Assembly (NCBI RefSeq): GCF_000003815.2
Contig: NC_049990.1
Coordinates: 10,077,462-10,141,461, forward strand
From: Branchiostoma floridae
Lineage: Eukaryota; Chordata; Leptocardii; Amphioxiformes; Branchiostomatidae
Length of the DNA stretch: 64,000 nucleotides
Reading direction: 5' to 3'
In this document: piece by piece, positions 46,030-56,139 of the stretch
Layout of the letters: every line of letters begins with the position of its first letter
How positions within the stretch are numbered: the first letter of the stretch is position 1
Position numbers and translations under genes: made by a program
The notes under the pieces: generated by a model
What the model was told of the DNA's origin: nothing
The model's database searches: none
The model's input: only the letters and a program-made list of their open reading frames with translations

Positions 46030-46800
46030 AATCATTTTAAAGTTGTTTATGTCAAAAATTTTACTTGAATCTTGTTACCAAGTATCTAATGCCTATCTAT
46101 ACCAAATTTCAGGTCATTTAATTGTAATACCAGGGTACAGGAGCCAAAAGTGTCCTTTTTTGGTCAAAAATTGGCCAAAAATCGCAAAAATAAGCATTTT
46201 GTTGCAGTGTACACCAAAAGTGTTATTGAATTTATATGAAGGGATTATCAAGGCACATCTGTGTCAAATTTCAGCTCATTCGGTTGCAATACCAAGGTAC
46301 AGGAGCCAAAAGTGTCCTTTTTTGGTCAAAAATTGGTCAAAAAATCGCAAAAATAAGCATTTTGTTGTACTGTACACCAAAAGTGTTATTGAATTTATAT
46401 GAAGAGATTATCAAGCCACATCTCTGTCAAATTTCAGCTCATTTGGTTGTAATACCAGGGTACAGGGGCTAAAAGTGTCCTTTTTGGGTAAAAAATTGGT
46501 CAAAAAATCGCAAAAATAAGCATTTTGTTGTACTGTACACCAAAAGTGTTATCGAATTTATATGGGGGCATTATTAAGGCACATCTCTGTCAAATTTCAG
46601 CTCATTTGATTGTAATACCAGGGTACAGGGGCCAAAATATACAGTTTTGGTCTAAAATTGACCAAAAAATCTCAATAAAATCATTTTAGAGGCAGATATG
46701 AAAAAACTGAGAAAACAGCATCAAGGTATTGGCCCATTCTACCCCTGTGCCAAATTTCAGGTCATTCGGTCCAGGAACGGCGGAGATGAATCACTTTGAA
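46030..46800. repeat. ~162-bp tandem repeat, four to five units
   Basis: Units contain CAAATTTCAGCTCATT, GTACAGGAGCCAAAAGTGTC and AAAATCGCAAAAATAAGCA; the GCCAAAAGTGTCC landmark recurs about every 162 bases from 46143. The last unit passes into CCAGGAACGGCGGAGATGAA and AGAAGAAAGAAACATTACGA (46770-46840), probably the end of a dispersed element. Apparent reading frames are repeat artefacts. Confidence 0.82.
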
Positions 46801-46839
46801 GATTTGACAGGAGAAAGAAGAAAGAAACATTACGAATAC

Positions 46840-47280
46840 AATATATTTCACCATACTATGTATGGCTAAAATATAATAATGGCTTACCTAGTATCTATGT
46901 TGCGCCAATCACAATAAGTGAACAACCTTTTATCACTGTAAATCACTTTTTGGTACATTTTAGTCATTGTACATGGTGTTAGATTCAGTGACAACACTGC
47001 AGTTTCCAATAACCTACTCATTTGGGCTTCATACGCAAATACGTCGAACTTCGTCAAAGTGACCGCAAGGGAAAATTATCACAACCTCGCAAAGTTGGTA
47101 CAGTTTCCCACTGCAAACTGGGTTCAAAGCAAATGAAGATGCATTTCAACTGGCCCAAACTGGATTGACCGCTTCGTCAGTCCTGTCAATGTGTACGTGT
47201 CGACCCCGCCTTCTTTTCCAGACAGTCACTGTGAATTACCGGCATTATTAACACGTCTGGCGCGGACTTTCTCCGGTAAA
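46840..47280 (+). promoter_or_regulatory. Probable promoter and 5' UTR exon of the EF-hand gene
   Basis: Spacer without open frames of interest, ending at a good donor AAAG|GTGAGT (exon end about 47281). The next acceptor, TTGACTTCAG at 47647, opens the exon with the start codon. A non-coding first exon around 47200-47281 is therefore likely. No TATA box is obvious. Confidence 0.4.
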
Positions 47281-47653
47281 GGTGAGTTTGTTTCGCAAAT
47301 GGTTACATTTCACCACAATTTCCAGCTCTAGGGTCAAGTTAAATGCCTGAAAAAGCCAGGGGAGGTTGTAGATTTGTCTTGGACTTTTCAGGATCGGCTA
47401 TGTGACGGCTTGTACTTTGGCAGAGCACTTGTGACTTTAAACAATTAGTGTTTCATGTGTACGTAGAGTACTTTTAAAGAGAATGGGTAAGATTATGCAC
47501 CTGAGTGTGAAGAAGAAGACGAAATGTCTGGCTAACCAGCTTTATATCATTGCTGCTTCTTTATTTGTGGGAGGGCAATAGTTGGTAACAGCAAGTACAT
47601 TAAAGTGCCCTTTGTTGACAAACAGGTTTTCTGTTACTTGACTTCAGGGCAAT

Positions 47654-49134
47654 ATGACAGACTCAGAGAAGGTTTTCAGTAAGCATGACGTCAACAAAGA
47701 CGGTAAAATGAGCTCCAAAGAGCTGGAGGCAGCGCTGAAAGAGCTGGGCGTGCCTGCTAGCTCCACTCTTATACAGGTACGGATAAGTGAACTCTGTACA
47801 TGTAGACCACTGTATAACTGCAAATATAGACATACATAACACTGAAAATATAGACAAATGATAGACACATATACAGACATATAAAACATTGTATATTAGT
47901 AACTGGGAAAGTCAGAAGTGTAAATATGCATGTGTATTATGCCCTTCGTACTCAACTGTCATTACATATACAAGTAAGGAATGTATCAGGGAACCCCCAG
48001 GTTTAACCATGAAGCATGTCGTATAATAATTACGTCGCGGTCACGTGAGTGCAAACCCTGCCAAAGGAAAACCGGACGTGACGTACCTGACAATGTGTCC
48101 ATGGTGACGACCAGTCGTGACTATAAACATTATAATCAAATCCCGCAAGATATGGCAAATGTATTCAGTCATTTCACAACAGAATCCTTTTCCACCTCAC
48201 ATAGGGAATTCTGGCTCAGTACGACAAGCCGCCCCATGATGGGTTCATAAGCTTGACTGAGTTCCAGAACCTGGCGACTGACATGGAGGCCATCACGAAG
48301 ACGGGGCTTGAGGAAACCCTCAAACACTTTACTGAGACCTACGACAAGGTAAGGCGACAAAGGATATGTCTTGACTCTTGTGTCAACCATATAAAGGATT
48401 TTCTTTCAAATGTTCGATGTAAGGCCAAACTGACTTGATTTCTGACATCCACGCGCCGATGTTGAGATGTCCGCTTTCGTTTTCTCTCGAGCTCGTCTGC
48501 ACGTTGTTCTGCCAAGGGCTGGGTCATTATTATCTGAGAAGTTAGTCCAATGCTAAAAGCTTCCTCCCTAGAACTATAACTTTATGTTATAAGCTTCCTC
48601 GTGATTGCTTCCATGTAGGTGTTGTCTAAAGCTTAAATTATATCAATACTAAGGAGGCCAGACATCTGCCTTGGTGTAGTTCAGTCCAAAACACCAGAGT
48701 GGTTAACGAGCTGTGTTTCATCGTGCGTGATATGAAGTAACTGCAGCTAGTGGTAACGTACTAGTATAACAATTGTTCATAAAATAGGATATCACGGTGT
48801 TTTCAAACTGCAATATGTTAAAAATAATGCAGTATGAAGCCACCGTCCGGCGACTTGATATCCCTAAATGTAGCCATGTTTTTAAAGACAACGAACATAG
48901 CTAACCCCTCGGATAAAGGTGAACTGGTTTAAGATTGACAAGTTTATGATAACTTTACTCCGACAGGATGGCAGTGGCTTCATCACTCGTGACGAACTGA
49001 AGGCAGGGATGGTGACACTCGGCATGGGCAGTGATGACGCCACCGTCAACGCCATCATCCAGATGTCTGACGTGAACAACGACGGCAAGATCAGTGTCCA
49101 GGAGTTCGCAGCAGTCATCGGCCACGGGAAGTAA
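47654..49134 (+). CDS. Calmodulin-like four-EF-hand protein
   Basis: Three coding exons (47654-47776, 48205-48348, 48967-49134) close to 144 aa, near calmodulin's 149. EF loop 1 DVNKDGKMSSKE (12-23) is canonical. Loop 2 DKPPHDGFISLTE (48-60) has 13 positions and poor ligands, so it is probably not a calcium binder. Loops 3 DKDGSGFITRDE (88-99) and 4 DVNNDGKISVQE (124-135) are canonical. The splice between exons 2 and 3 falls inside loop 3. The acceptor of exon 2 (ACATAG) and donor GTAAGG are good. It probably acts as a calcium sensor that binds target helices; whether it is closest to calmodulin-like, troponin C or centrin groups cannot be decided by eye. A decayed duplicate of exon 3 lies at 33936. 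AATAAA at 49824-49829 could end the transcript. Confidence 0.92.
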
Positions 49135-49287
49135 CCAGTCGCCTAGAAGACGACTGCAAAGGCGCCTCTTCCAAACAAACGCCCCACGGATCTGTCCCCC
49201 TCGGGAAGCAGCTCCGTAGAGCCCACCAGTTCGTGTTACACCATTCACCGCTCCTGCGCAGATGACTGTCTATACAGCTTTACCTCG

Positions 49288-49458
49288 GAGAGGCTCTACT
49301 AAACCGGGCTGAGGTTTCCACTTTTGTGTTGTGATGTTTCCAGCTATCCGGCAATCGGAGAATCAGCTTTACATGCATAAAACACAAACAGCTGGTTACT
49401 GTGCTTAGAGACCACACCGACAAAAGTGTAAACCTCAGCCCGGTTTAGCAAAGCCTCT
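49288..49458. mobile_element. Short inverted-repeat element in the EF-hand 3' region
   Basis: Arms of about 37 bp: GAGGCTCTACTAAACCGGGC to CACTTTTGT at the left, and ACAAAAGTGTAAACCTCAGC to CAAAGCCTC at the right. A related end (CGGTTTAGCAGAGCCT) occurs at 24728. Small MITE or fold-back; absent from the left duplicate. Confidence 0.7.
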
Positions 49459-50204
49459 ACCAAGCTATACTGTTTTGGACACTGGTAGGTCTTTGTAGGA
49501 GAATGTTGTTACACAGACTAGCTATTCCCTGCCTATATTGCTAAGTCACGTCACAAATTGCTGGTACAATCCTTTTGCTGTGAACTTTCTCAAGCGGGTA
49601 CGTGTAATTTGCTTATTGAGTATATCTTTCTGGTAACGCGGTATCTCTACGATTAAAAGTTTTTTTTGGCATATTCATAATCAAGGTCTCGAAGAGTTAA
49701 CTGGAAAAGATTGTCTGGTGAACATTTAGCGTGTTCTAAGTACGTAGTATGTACCCATGGCCAGCTGATTGTCATTTTCACTAGTTGGTCATTAAGCATT
49801 TTTAACATTGGTGGAGAAAGCAAAATAAAAGGCTGGTGCATACACACCAGACGATATCTCTAATGTTTCTTTGTCTGCCATGTTTCACTTAATCTGTTGC
49901 CATTTCTAATTACTATACTAACACGCACCCCCCTTGAAAGTATTCCCTCCAAGTTTTTCACACAAGACGAAACGACCGGGAACACCTGCATCACAATACA
50001 TGTGGGGACATGTCCAAGACCAGTTTGAATGCACAATGCATTCAAGGATCTAGTTCAAGACGCGTTCAGCACTTGGTAAAAATACCACGTTACTGACTGA
50101 CTGGCAAAATGAACTGACTGGCAAAACAATGAATGAAGACCTTTATTGCGCATTTTTGCCCCACTGGTGCCCCAATAGATGTGTAAATGGCAGAACCTGT
50201 TGAC

Positions 50205-50368
50205 TGTTCTCCAAGCAGAGGTTCGGCTCCGGCTGTTTTCAACGTGTTTCTTAGGCGTTTTATCGAAGGTGGCAGACATGAAGAAAACAACACAAAATGC
50301 TAATAGAAAGCCCGATCGATAAAACACGTCAATAAAACTGCAGAAACCGAACGTCTGCTTGGAGAGTA
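50205..50368. mobile_element. 164-bp MITE with CTCCAAGCAGA ends and 9-bp target duplication
   Basis: Inverted ends TGTTCTCCAAGCAGAGGTTC and the complement of TACTCTCCAAGCAGACGTTC, flanked by perfect CCTGTTGAC at 50196-50204 and 50369-50377. A 9-bp duplication suggests a Mutator-like or similar superfamily. Other copies: 34306, 55879 and the right window edge. Confidence 0.8.
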
Positions 50369-51094
50369 CCTGTTGACCATGTCATGATCAATGTCAATAA
50401 CTCGTGTATTTGTACTAACTTTGGTTTGATATTGGGGGCCCCCGTAGGGGCTCACAAAAATTGCCATAGTGGACGGTATTTCACGTCCCCCAGGCGGGGT
50501 ATTGGGAAAAGTTTTCAACTAGCAATAATCACGCCTCGGTTGGACCTCATTGGCTATGATATCGCCTCTGCGCAAAGCTGATGAGTAAATTTTGTTTTGC
50601 GCCCCACGCTAGGAACAACGACATTTTGTTTGTGGTGAAGTTCAATTACTAAAACAATTTTAGGCTATACATACTTTAAGAATACTGAGGCTTCAAAGAT
50701 CTATTCATTGAGTACGACCTTATTTGTACTGATTTTAATAGTCATATACGCTTCTTCGACGTCTTTATCAATTAGATGTTACAATGATCAACTTGAACTA
50801 ATGTATATCAAATTCAAGGGTGAACTTGCCTCATTATCATAAATTATGCGTTGGATAACAGTCAAGTACAGTAGCAGCGTCGGGTCAGAGGTCAAGGCTC
50901 TTTGAGGATAATTTCACCAAGGAGGTTTTATGAGATTTCGCGCACAAAATATGTACCAAGAATTCGAACTAATGAGAAGACGTAACTGATGATGGGCAAT
51001 AGTTTAACACATTGTACTTTGAAATATATTTGCAGGGAAATACCAAGGTTAAAATACAGCCCGATCTGATGTAATCGGCCGCGCGGGCCAACTT

Positions 51095-51280
51095 TCGTCT
51101 TGATTAGTCCAATCAACGGTCGAGACGAGCAGGTGACCGGCCTCCGCCAATCAAAACACTGCATGCTTCATTCATGAATTTTAATTACTTGCAATGCATA
51201 CATAATCGGTGTCTCCTTTCTGTTTCTATCAACTTTCTTGGTGGCTCCAGAACTGTCGTGTCTTCCGTCATCAAGACAAC
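51095..51280 (+). promoter_or_regulatory. Promoter of the secreted-peptide gene
   Basis: Two CCAAT boxes (near 51108-51112 and 51147-51151, CGCCAATCAAAAC), an AT-rich TATA-like TACATAA about 51199, and a leader of about 50 bases to ATG 51281. The same block is retained upstream of the dead start at 36321, with a stronger TATATAA. Confidence 0.5.
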
Positions 51281-53607
51281 ATGAGGTCCTCTACTCTATC
51301 CGTCCTATTAATGGCCATTGTCTGCTGTTTCCTTCTCTTCGAAGTTGCTCAATGCGAAGACAGCAATGCTGCAGCTGGTAAGCACTACTTACTAGTAGAC
51401 CTTTTGGGAAAGATTTATACAAGAGGACTATTTCAACCTCCTTGATTTATTCTAGCCCCAATAAGACGGGTGTATGTGTGCATAGCTAAAGTAACAAACG
51501 ACACCATCGACAAGGACTAAGGGATGTGGAGTCATGTGATTCCGAATGCTAAGCATGTTAAGAAATCCAAGTTGTATAAAAGATGTCTTGGCAGCGATGA
51601 CTGCGAACGGATTGATTGATATTTGTGAAATTGTTTCGAAAACCTCGTCTTACCGCCAAGTGACGCTACTCTGCATTTTTTCCCAGAGTTTGACAGTCCC
51701 GACTTCCTCATGGACAAGAAAGCGGTCAGAGGCTACATCAAAAGGGCGGACAACAGTGAGTACATTTCTGCCATGTCAAAGAATCAAGTTATCGTGCATC
51801 ATTTTGGCATGTATGCAAACAAGGAGCTTGAAGCAAGCAATGAGGTTTTAAAGGTCTCGTTTCAACCTCATTATGCAGAAAAATGTAATATCAAGGTGGA
51901 CCGCCTTGGTAACACATAATAACGATACTTTTTGAAAAAAAAGTTGGCCGTGCGATTCTGTAGCGAGTGCAGAAACCTGGACTTGTCGTCCACGGTATTG
52001 ACAAACCACAAATTATACATCGATGCCGTCTCTGCGCCACGCGCTTTGTGCACTACAAAAAGGATCTAACACAAATTGCACAAATACACACCAGACTGTC
52101 AGACAGTACATGACTGACTGTCCCAGGTGTATGCAAAACACTTTCAGAGCCGGTAACACTGATTACAATAGATTAATTGCTTCATTTCCATAAGAAATTA
52201 TTGCCGACAAAAGGTTAATTTACAGCACACAAATGTACCTGTTGACACATCCGTAGAAAATGATACTAGTAACAGTCACTGATTGTGTGCATCTACATGT
52301 ATATGCAAACACTACAGTACGTCCTCAACTATAAAGATAACATTCAACTGATAGGCTTAGCTCAGCCTAATACGCTGATCTGTCAATGTGTTGTTTTGAT
52401 GTTGTCGGTAGTTGTTTGATGTGACTTTACTGGGTTTTTTTACATGCTTTTCATTCAGATTGAAATATTTCTTAAACCAAGTTTTTGATGCCATGATAGT
52501 GTTTTATCTACGGTGACTCTTAACAAACAAAGAAGAAAGCTCACAGAGCTTGGCCTTGGTTGATAATCAGAATACGTCAACAAATATGTAGCCTCCACGT
52601 GGCCTTCCTACGGGGGTTCGGAATTGTAGAATTCGGTTTTAAAAAATCGAGAAATTGGTCAGGGGAGTCAGCCATAGCCTAGATTTTATGTTTCTTCGCC
52701 GACGAAACTCCCCTGGCGAATTAGTTGCTGCCGTCAAGTTCACGGAGTCTCTGGGAAAGACAGGGGCTGGTCTTTTCAAAGATAATGCCAACAATGCTGC
52801 ATGTATGACACGTTTTCTCGTTCATAATTACAGAAGCGAAGGCAGCACATGATATCCACGCCATGATGATATCCATGGGACTGAAGAAGCGGGCAAAGAA
52901 ATTCATGAAAAGAGAAAAGGCTCGAAGTAAGTATTTTCTTTTCTTATAAAATTTACCTCCTTTTTACCCTGACCAACAAGTAACGCCCCGTCATATCCTG
53001 TAAATACGACTTCACTGACCAGTCTGGATGACAGCGTTTGTTGTACAAAACCAAGTGTACAGCTATCTATTCAAGACCAACATTTCCGTGACCGCCTGTC
53101 ATCTTCCTCAGGGCGATACACATCTACTAGAATTACATGTACACATGTAGTATGTATACGTTTGGGACCGCATCTGTTAGCAGCGGCACCTAGCTGCAGT
53201 GGTAATACTGCAGTAGAACCACTCGATAGTGATTGCCCCGAGGAAGGTGACAGGTGGTCACCCACCGAAACGTCGGTCTTGAATAAAAACACTTGCCTGG
53301 TTCTGTTCAAAGAACTTACCTGCAAGACCATTGATATCCTGTGACTTGCCAAACTGATGAAACTATTCACAAATCTTCAAACGTTTGTTTGAAAAGTAGT
53401 TGATGACAATATCATGCTTAGAACATTAGATCGCTTTCCACTCAATAATGACTCCCAGAAACTATAAGTTTAATACCATTGTTTCTCCCTACAGTGGAAA
53501 AGCGTCACCAAAAGCGTAGGAACGACCGAAGAAAGAACGGCATTTCCAAGCGTACTGACAGTCACTCCGCCCGAAGCCATGGAGGAAATACCCGCCGGAA
53601 CGGTTAG
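51281..53607 (+). CDS. Small secreted dibasic-rich precursor, possible PTH/PTHrP-like hormone
   Basis: Four exons (51281-51377, 51687-51755, 52834-52926, 53495-53607) give 372 nt, 123 aa, in frame. Residues 1-25 form a clear signal peptide ending VAQC. A short acidic pro-part (EDSNAAAEFDSPDF) leads to a dibasic site YIKR at 49-52. The peptide after it starts ADNKAKAAHD: His is at mature position 9, Asp at 10, and Ser-Met at 17-18. Vertebrate PTH has His9 and Ser17-Met18, and PTHrP has Ala1 and His9-Asp10 (from memory). A lysine/arginine-rich region follows (KKRAKKF, KREKARMEKR, QKRRNDRRK), then SKR and a Gly-ended tail. PTHrP also has a polybasic region. More dibasic sites mean several products are possible. 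Family assignment is tentative; secretion and processing are well supported. AATAAA at 53841. Confidence 0.78.
52590..52745. repeat. Dispersed ~150-bp repeat (copy 1 of 3)
   Basis: Landmarks GCCTTCCTACGGGGGTTCGG and AAACTCCCCTGGCGAATTA. Related copies at about 55598-55745 and 56715-56885. Here it lies in intron 2 of the secreted-peptide gene. No coding potential; ends not resolved. Confidence 0.6.
53090..53345 (+). mobile_element. Dispersed element fragment with ACCGAAACGTCGG motif
   Basis: Contains CCCGAGGAAGGTGACAGG, a 6-bp stem GGTGAC/GTCACC, then CACCGAAACGTCGGTCTTG and AATAAAAACACTTG. This arrangement is common in fragments of Penelope-like retroelements, where related motifs form hammerhead ribozymes. 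The ribozyme core here would be degenerate. Located in intron 3 of the secreted-peptide gene. Confidence 0.4.
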
Positions 53608-53840
53608 AGCGGCCGAGGCGGCTACGGAGGGCGAGGACACTACGGCTAGTCACTTAGATCATTGCTGCTTTACCATATGACGAATAGGCCTGTTTTTTTT
53701 TTTAGTTACAACGAATTTAGTAACCATTGTCAGTATGCCCGGATGATGATGAACAGCCACAGGTGTAACTTCAATGTCTATTAAATGAAAACATTGTAGA
53801 CATGCACTAAATGTTAAGAACTCCATCCTGGGATTTATAA

Positions 53841-53846
53841 AATAAA
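53841..53846 (+). terminator. Poly(A) signal of the secreted-peptide gene
   Basis: AATAAA about 235 bases after the stop codon, followed by TTATACATG and a T-containing stretch. Best candidate in the region. Confidence 0.6.
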
Positions 53847-53849
53847 GTT

Positions 53850-54480
53850 ATACATGTATTCTTCAAGCAGATGTTTAATGATCCGAAGACGCACTAATTA
53901 TAGGGCAGGGACGAGATAATTACATGTAGAATCCATATCTTTTGTGTCTTGTAGGGGGTAGCTATCTTGGAAGGAGTGCCTTTTGTGATGTCCCTCTTAA
54001 CAGGACATAGGAGCGGGGACTAAGGCTACTTTTGTGGTTGGACGAGTTGGACGAGTTGGTACATTGTGTTAGGATCCACCCTTAGGCTCCAGTGTGAATG
54101 TACTCATTTCAAGGAGGTTCTATAACCCCCCTTCTCATTTCAATCCAGACTTCTATATGGATTGTGTGGTTTGATTCTTGAACAGGTCCACGCAAAAGGG
54201 TATGTAAATTTAGTTTTCTTTGCATAGTCGTATGTAAAACACACAAGAATTCAGAAGAATTGAGTGGATCTGCGCTTGCTTTTTGTAAGTAACATATAAA
54301 ATCTGGGTAATTCATTTTACATGTTTACCCCCGCCAAGAAGCGTATGTTTTCGGTTATTGCCTTCGACAAGAAGGCTATGGAAACGGTTGAGCTTGGATT
54401 TTTTTGGTCTTTATCTTGTTCTCAGTGTAGCTTATTCAGGGAGAGAATACAATAACGTTATGTGTCAAGGTGATATACAA
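53850..54480. other. Intergenic, no gene seen
   Basis: Spacer without recognisable genes. TGGACGAGTTGGACGAGTTGG at 54040 is a small tandem. The minus-strand open frame at 54109-54315 has no support. Confidence 0.5.
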
Positions 54481-54487
54481 ATTGGTG

Positions 54488-55235
54488 GGGTAAGACGTCG
54501 TAGTCCAACTATGTCGCAGTGTGGCTGAAAATACGTAGTTCGGATTACTGTAAATGCTTAAAGTTTTGACCCGGATAGAAAACCACATACGACGTAGTTC
54601 AGTCAGGCTGTACTGCTGGCAACTACGGCGTACTTCAGGTTTAAGCCGTATCGGACCCGCTTCTGTGAGCTACGTCGTAGTAAGCGTAAGTACGCCGTAG
54701 TTGGCTGAAGTACGCAGTAGTTGAATTTTGACCGGAATAGAAAACCATAAACGTTATGTGTAAAGGTGAGGTAGCACTAATTGATGGGGTAAGACAGTGT
54801 GTAGTCCAGCTATTTCGCAGTATGGCTGAAAGTACCTAGTTTGGGTAACATATTACTAGCCTGTGTTTACACAATCTCTCACCACTGGCTGGGGTAAATG
54901 AGGGGGTGGTTACTGCCGGGCTAGCAGCGCGATTTAGTCAGGCTAGGATTATTACGACGTAGTTGACTCAGACCGGTACCGTATGTCAGGCAACTACGAC
55001 GTACTTGGGAAAGCTGAGTCGTATTTGAGCCAGTTGTGTGAATTACTGGCCCGATTGTAGTCGAGTCAGGCCGTACTTCACTGGCATGGCGGCAACTACG
55101 GCGTACTTCAGGAAGTTAAGCTGTATCGGATCCAGTTCTGTGAACTACGGCGTAGTTCGGCAAAGTACGGCGTAGTTGGCCGAAGTACGGCGTAGTTGAG
55201 TTTTGACCGGAATAGAAAACCATAAACGTACGTAT
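54488..55235. repeat. Region dense in palindromic TACG/CGTAGTT words
   Basis: Many occurrences of ACTACGNCGTA and TACGGCGTAGTTGG, and a degenerate internal duplication: CAACTACGGCGTACTTCAGG at about 54620 and again at 55091, each followed by GTATCGGA(C/T)CC, a CGTAGTT run and TTTTGACCGGAATAGAAAAC. A CTAGCCTG short repeat (54857-54950) sits between the halves. Looks like a degenerate satellite or the inside of a DNA element. Confidence 0.6.
54857..54950. mobile_element. ~90-bp short inverted-terminus repeat, related to 1528-1628
   Basis: Begins CTAGCCTGTGTTTACACAAT and ends TCAGGCTAG. The ends are inverted for 8 bases. Small MITE-like unit. Confidence 0.55.
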
Positions 55236-55597
55236 CCATACATACTGCACCTATCCAGACTGTGGGCGAGGCGGTATGTTATTGTGCCATTGGCAGCGTA
55301 AAGCCGTGTGCAAACAGTGCCAGGTCAAACGAAGTACAAGTTTTTATCGTCAGAAACTCAGTACATGACCGTGGTCTTCGCTTTCATGTACGAACAGATC
55401 GGCCTGACAGTGCCAGCAAAGCTCCGTAAGTTGTTTCTCTTGTCAGGAGTTTACTGTTGCTGTTTAATACTGGATGGTCTTCGCTCTCATGATGGAAACT
55501 CAGTGAATTTGTACATGTATCAGGAAGTCGCTGGGTTGATTGTTGAGCTTTACTCTGATCGAGCGTTTGTTTCAGAAGGACAAAGTCCGCCGTGGAA

Positions 55598-55745
55598 GGG
55601 TATAGCCTCCATAAGCCCTTCCTACGGGGGTGCGGAGATCGCAGAGTTCGGCAAAAAAATCAGGAAACTGGCCAAGAGAGCCAGTCCACGCAAACTATTC
55701 TCCTTATAATAAATACCCAGCGTACTCGGTCTGATAGAGACTATG
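55598..55745. repeat. Dispersed ~150-bp repeat (copy 2 of 3)
   Basis: Landmarks AGCCTCCATAAGCCCTTCCT, ACGGGGGTGCGGAGATCGCA and CTATTCTCCTTATAATAAAT. The open frame across 55308-55709 runs into this repeat and is not supported as a gene. Confidence 0.55.
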
Positions 55746-55753
55746 AGGGTATA

Positions 55754-55867
55754 CCACGGCCGCAGTTTGCAGGTACAAACTGCGGCCGTGGTTGGGACGC
55801 CATTCCAACAGTTTTGGTACATTGTAGACAGTTGTATGACTTGTATAGGTACAAACTGCGGCCGTGG
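55754..55867. repeat. 16-bp inverted repeat plus third direct copy
   Basis: CCACGGCCGCAGTTTG (55754-55769) and CAAACTGCGGCCGTGG (55776-55791) form a perfect hairpin with a 6-base loop. CAAACTGCGGCCGTGG occurs again at 55852-55867. The word contains a NotI-like GCGGCCG core rare in this AT-rich DNA. Confidence 0.75.
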
Positions 55868-55878
55868 TATGCCCTCCT

Positions 55879-56025
55879 TACTCTCCAAGCAGAGGTTATA
55901 TCATGTTAGGCTCCGGCTGTTTTTTCAAACGTTTTTTTTTAATCCGGGACTTTCTATATGCTGTGTCAAAACGACTTTAAAAAACGTTAAAAAACAGCCA
56001 GAGCCTAACCTCTGCTTGGAGAGTA
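55879..56025. mobile_element. 147-bp MITE with CTCCAAGCAGAGG ends
   Basis: Inverted ends TACTCTCCAAGCAGAGGTTA and complement, each continuing into CTCCGGCTGTTTTTT-like sequence, with an AT-rich centre. Flanked by TGCCCTCCT and TACCCTCCT, a 9-bp target duplication with one mismatch. Same family as 50205-50368. Confidence 0.78.
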
Positions 56026-56139
56026 TACCCTCCTAGACCTAGTTAGATACACATATGTACCAAGTCGGGTGCCAGCAAGATCACCTGTGCTCTTGTGATA
56101 AGATCAGACTGACCCACACAGAAGTGGGGGTCGTCACTT

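Larger units (their letters stand above)
48900..51286 (+). repeat. Right copy of the segmental duplication (partner 33840-36326)
   Basis: This is the copy with intact genes on both sides: the live exon 3 of the EF-hand gene at its left and the live start of the secreted-peptide gene at its right. Divergence from the left copy looks substantial (many substitutions and indels), so the event is not recent. Confidence 0.85.

Noticed and set aside
46030-46472. 164-aa and 78-aa frames
   Set aside because: Encoded by ~162-bp tandem repeats.
55308-55709. 133-aa plus-strand frame
   Set aside because: Runs into a dispersed repeat that also occurs at 52590 and 56715; no domain or splice support.
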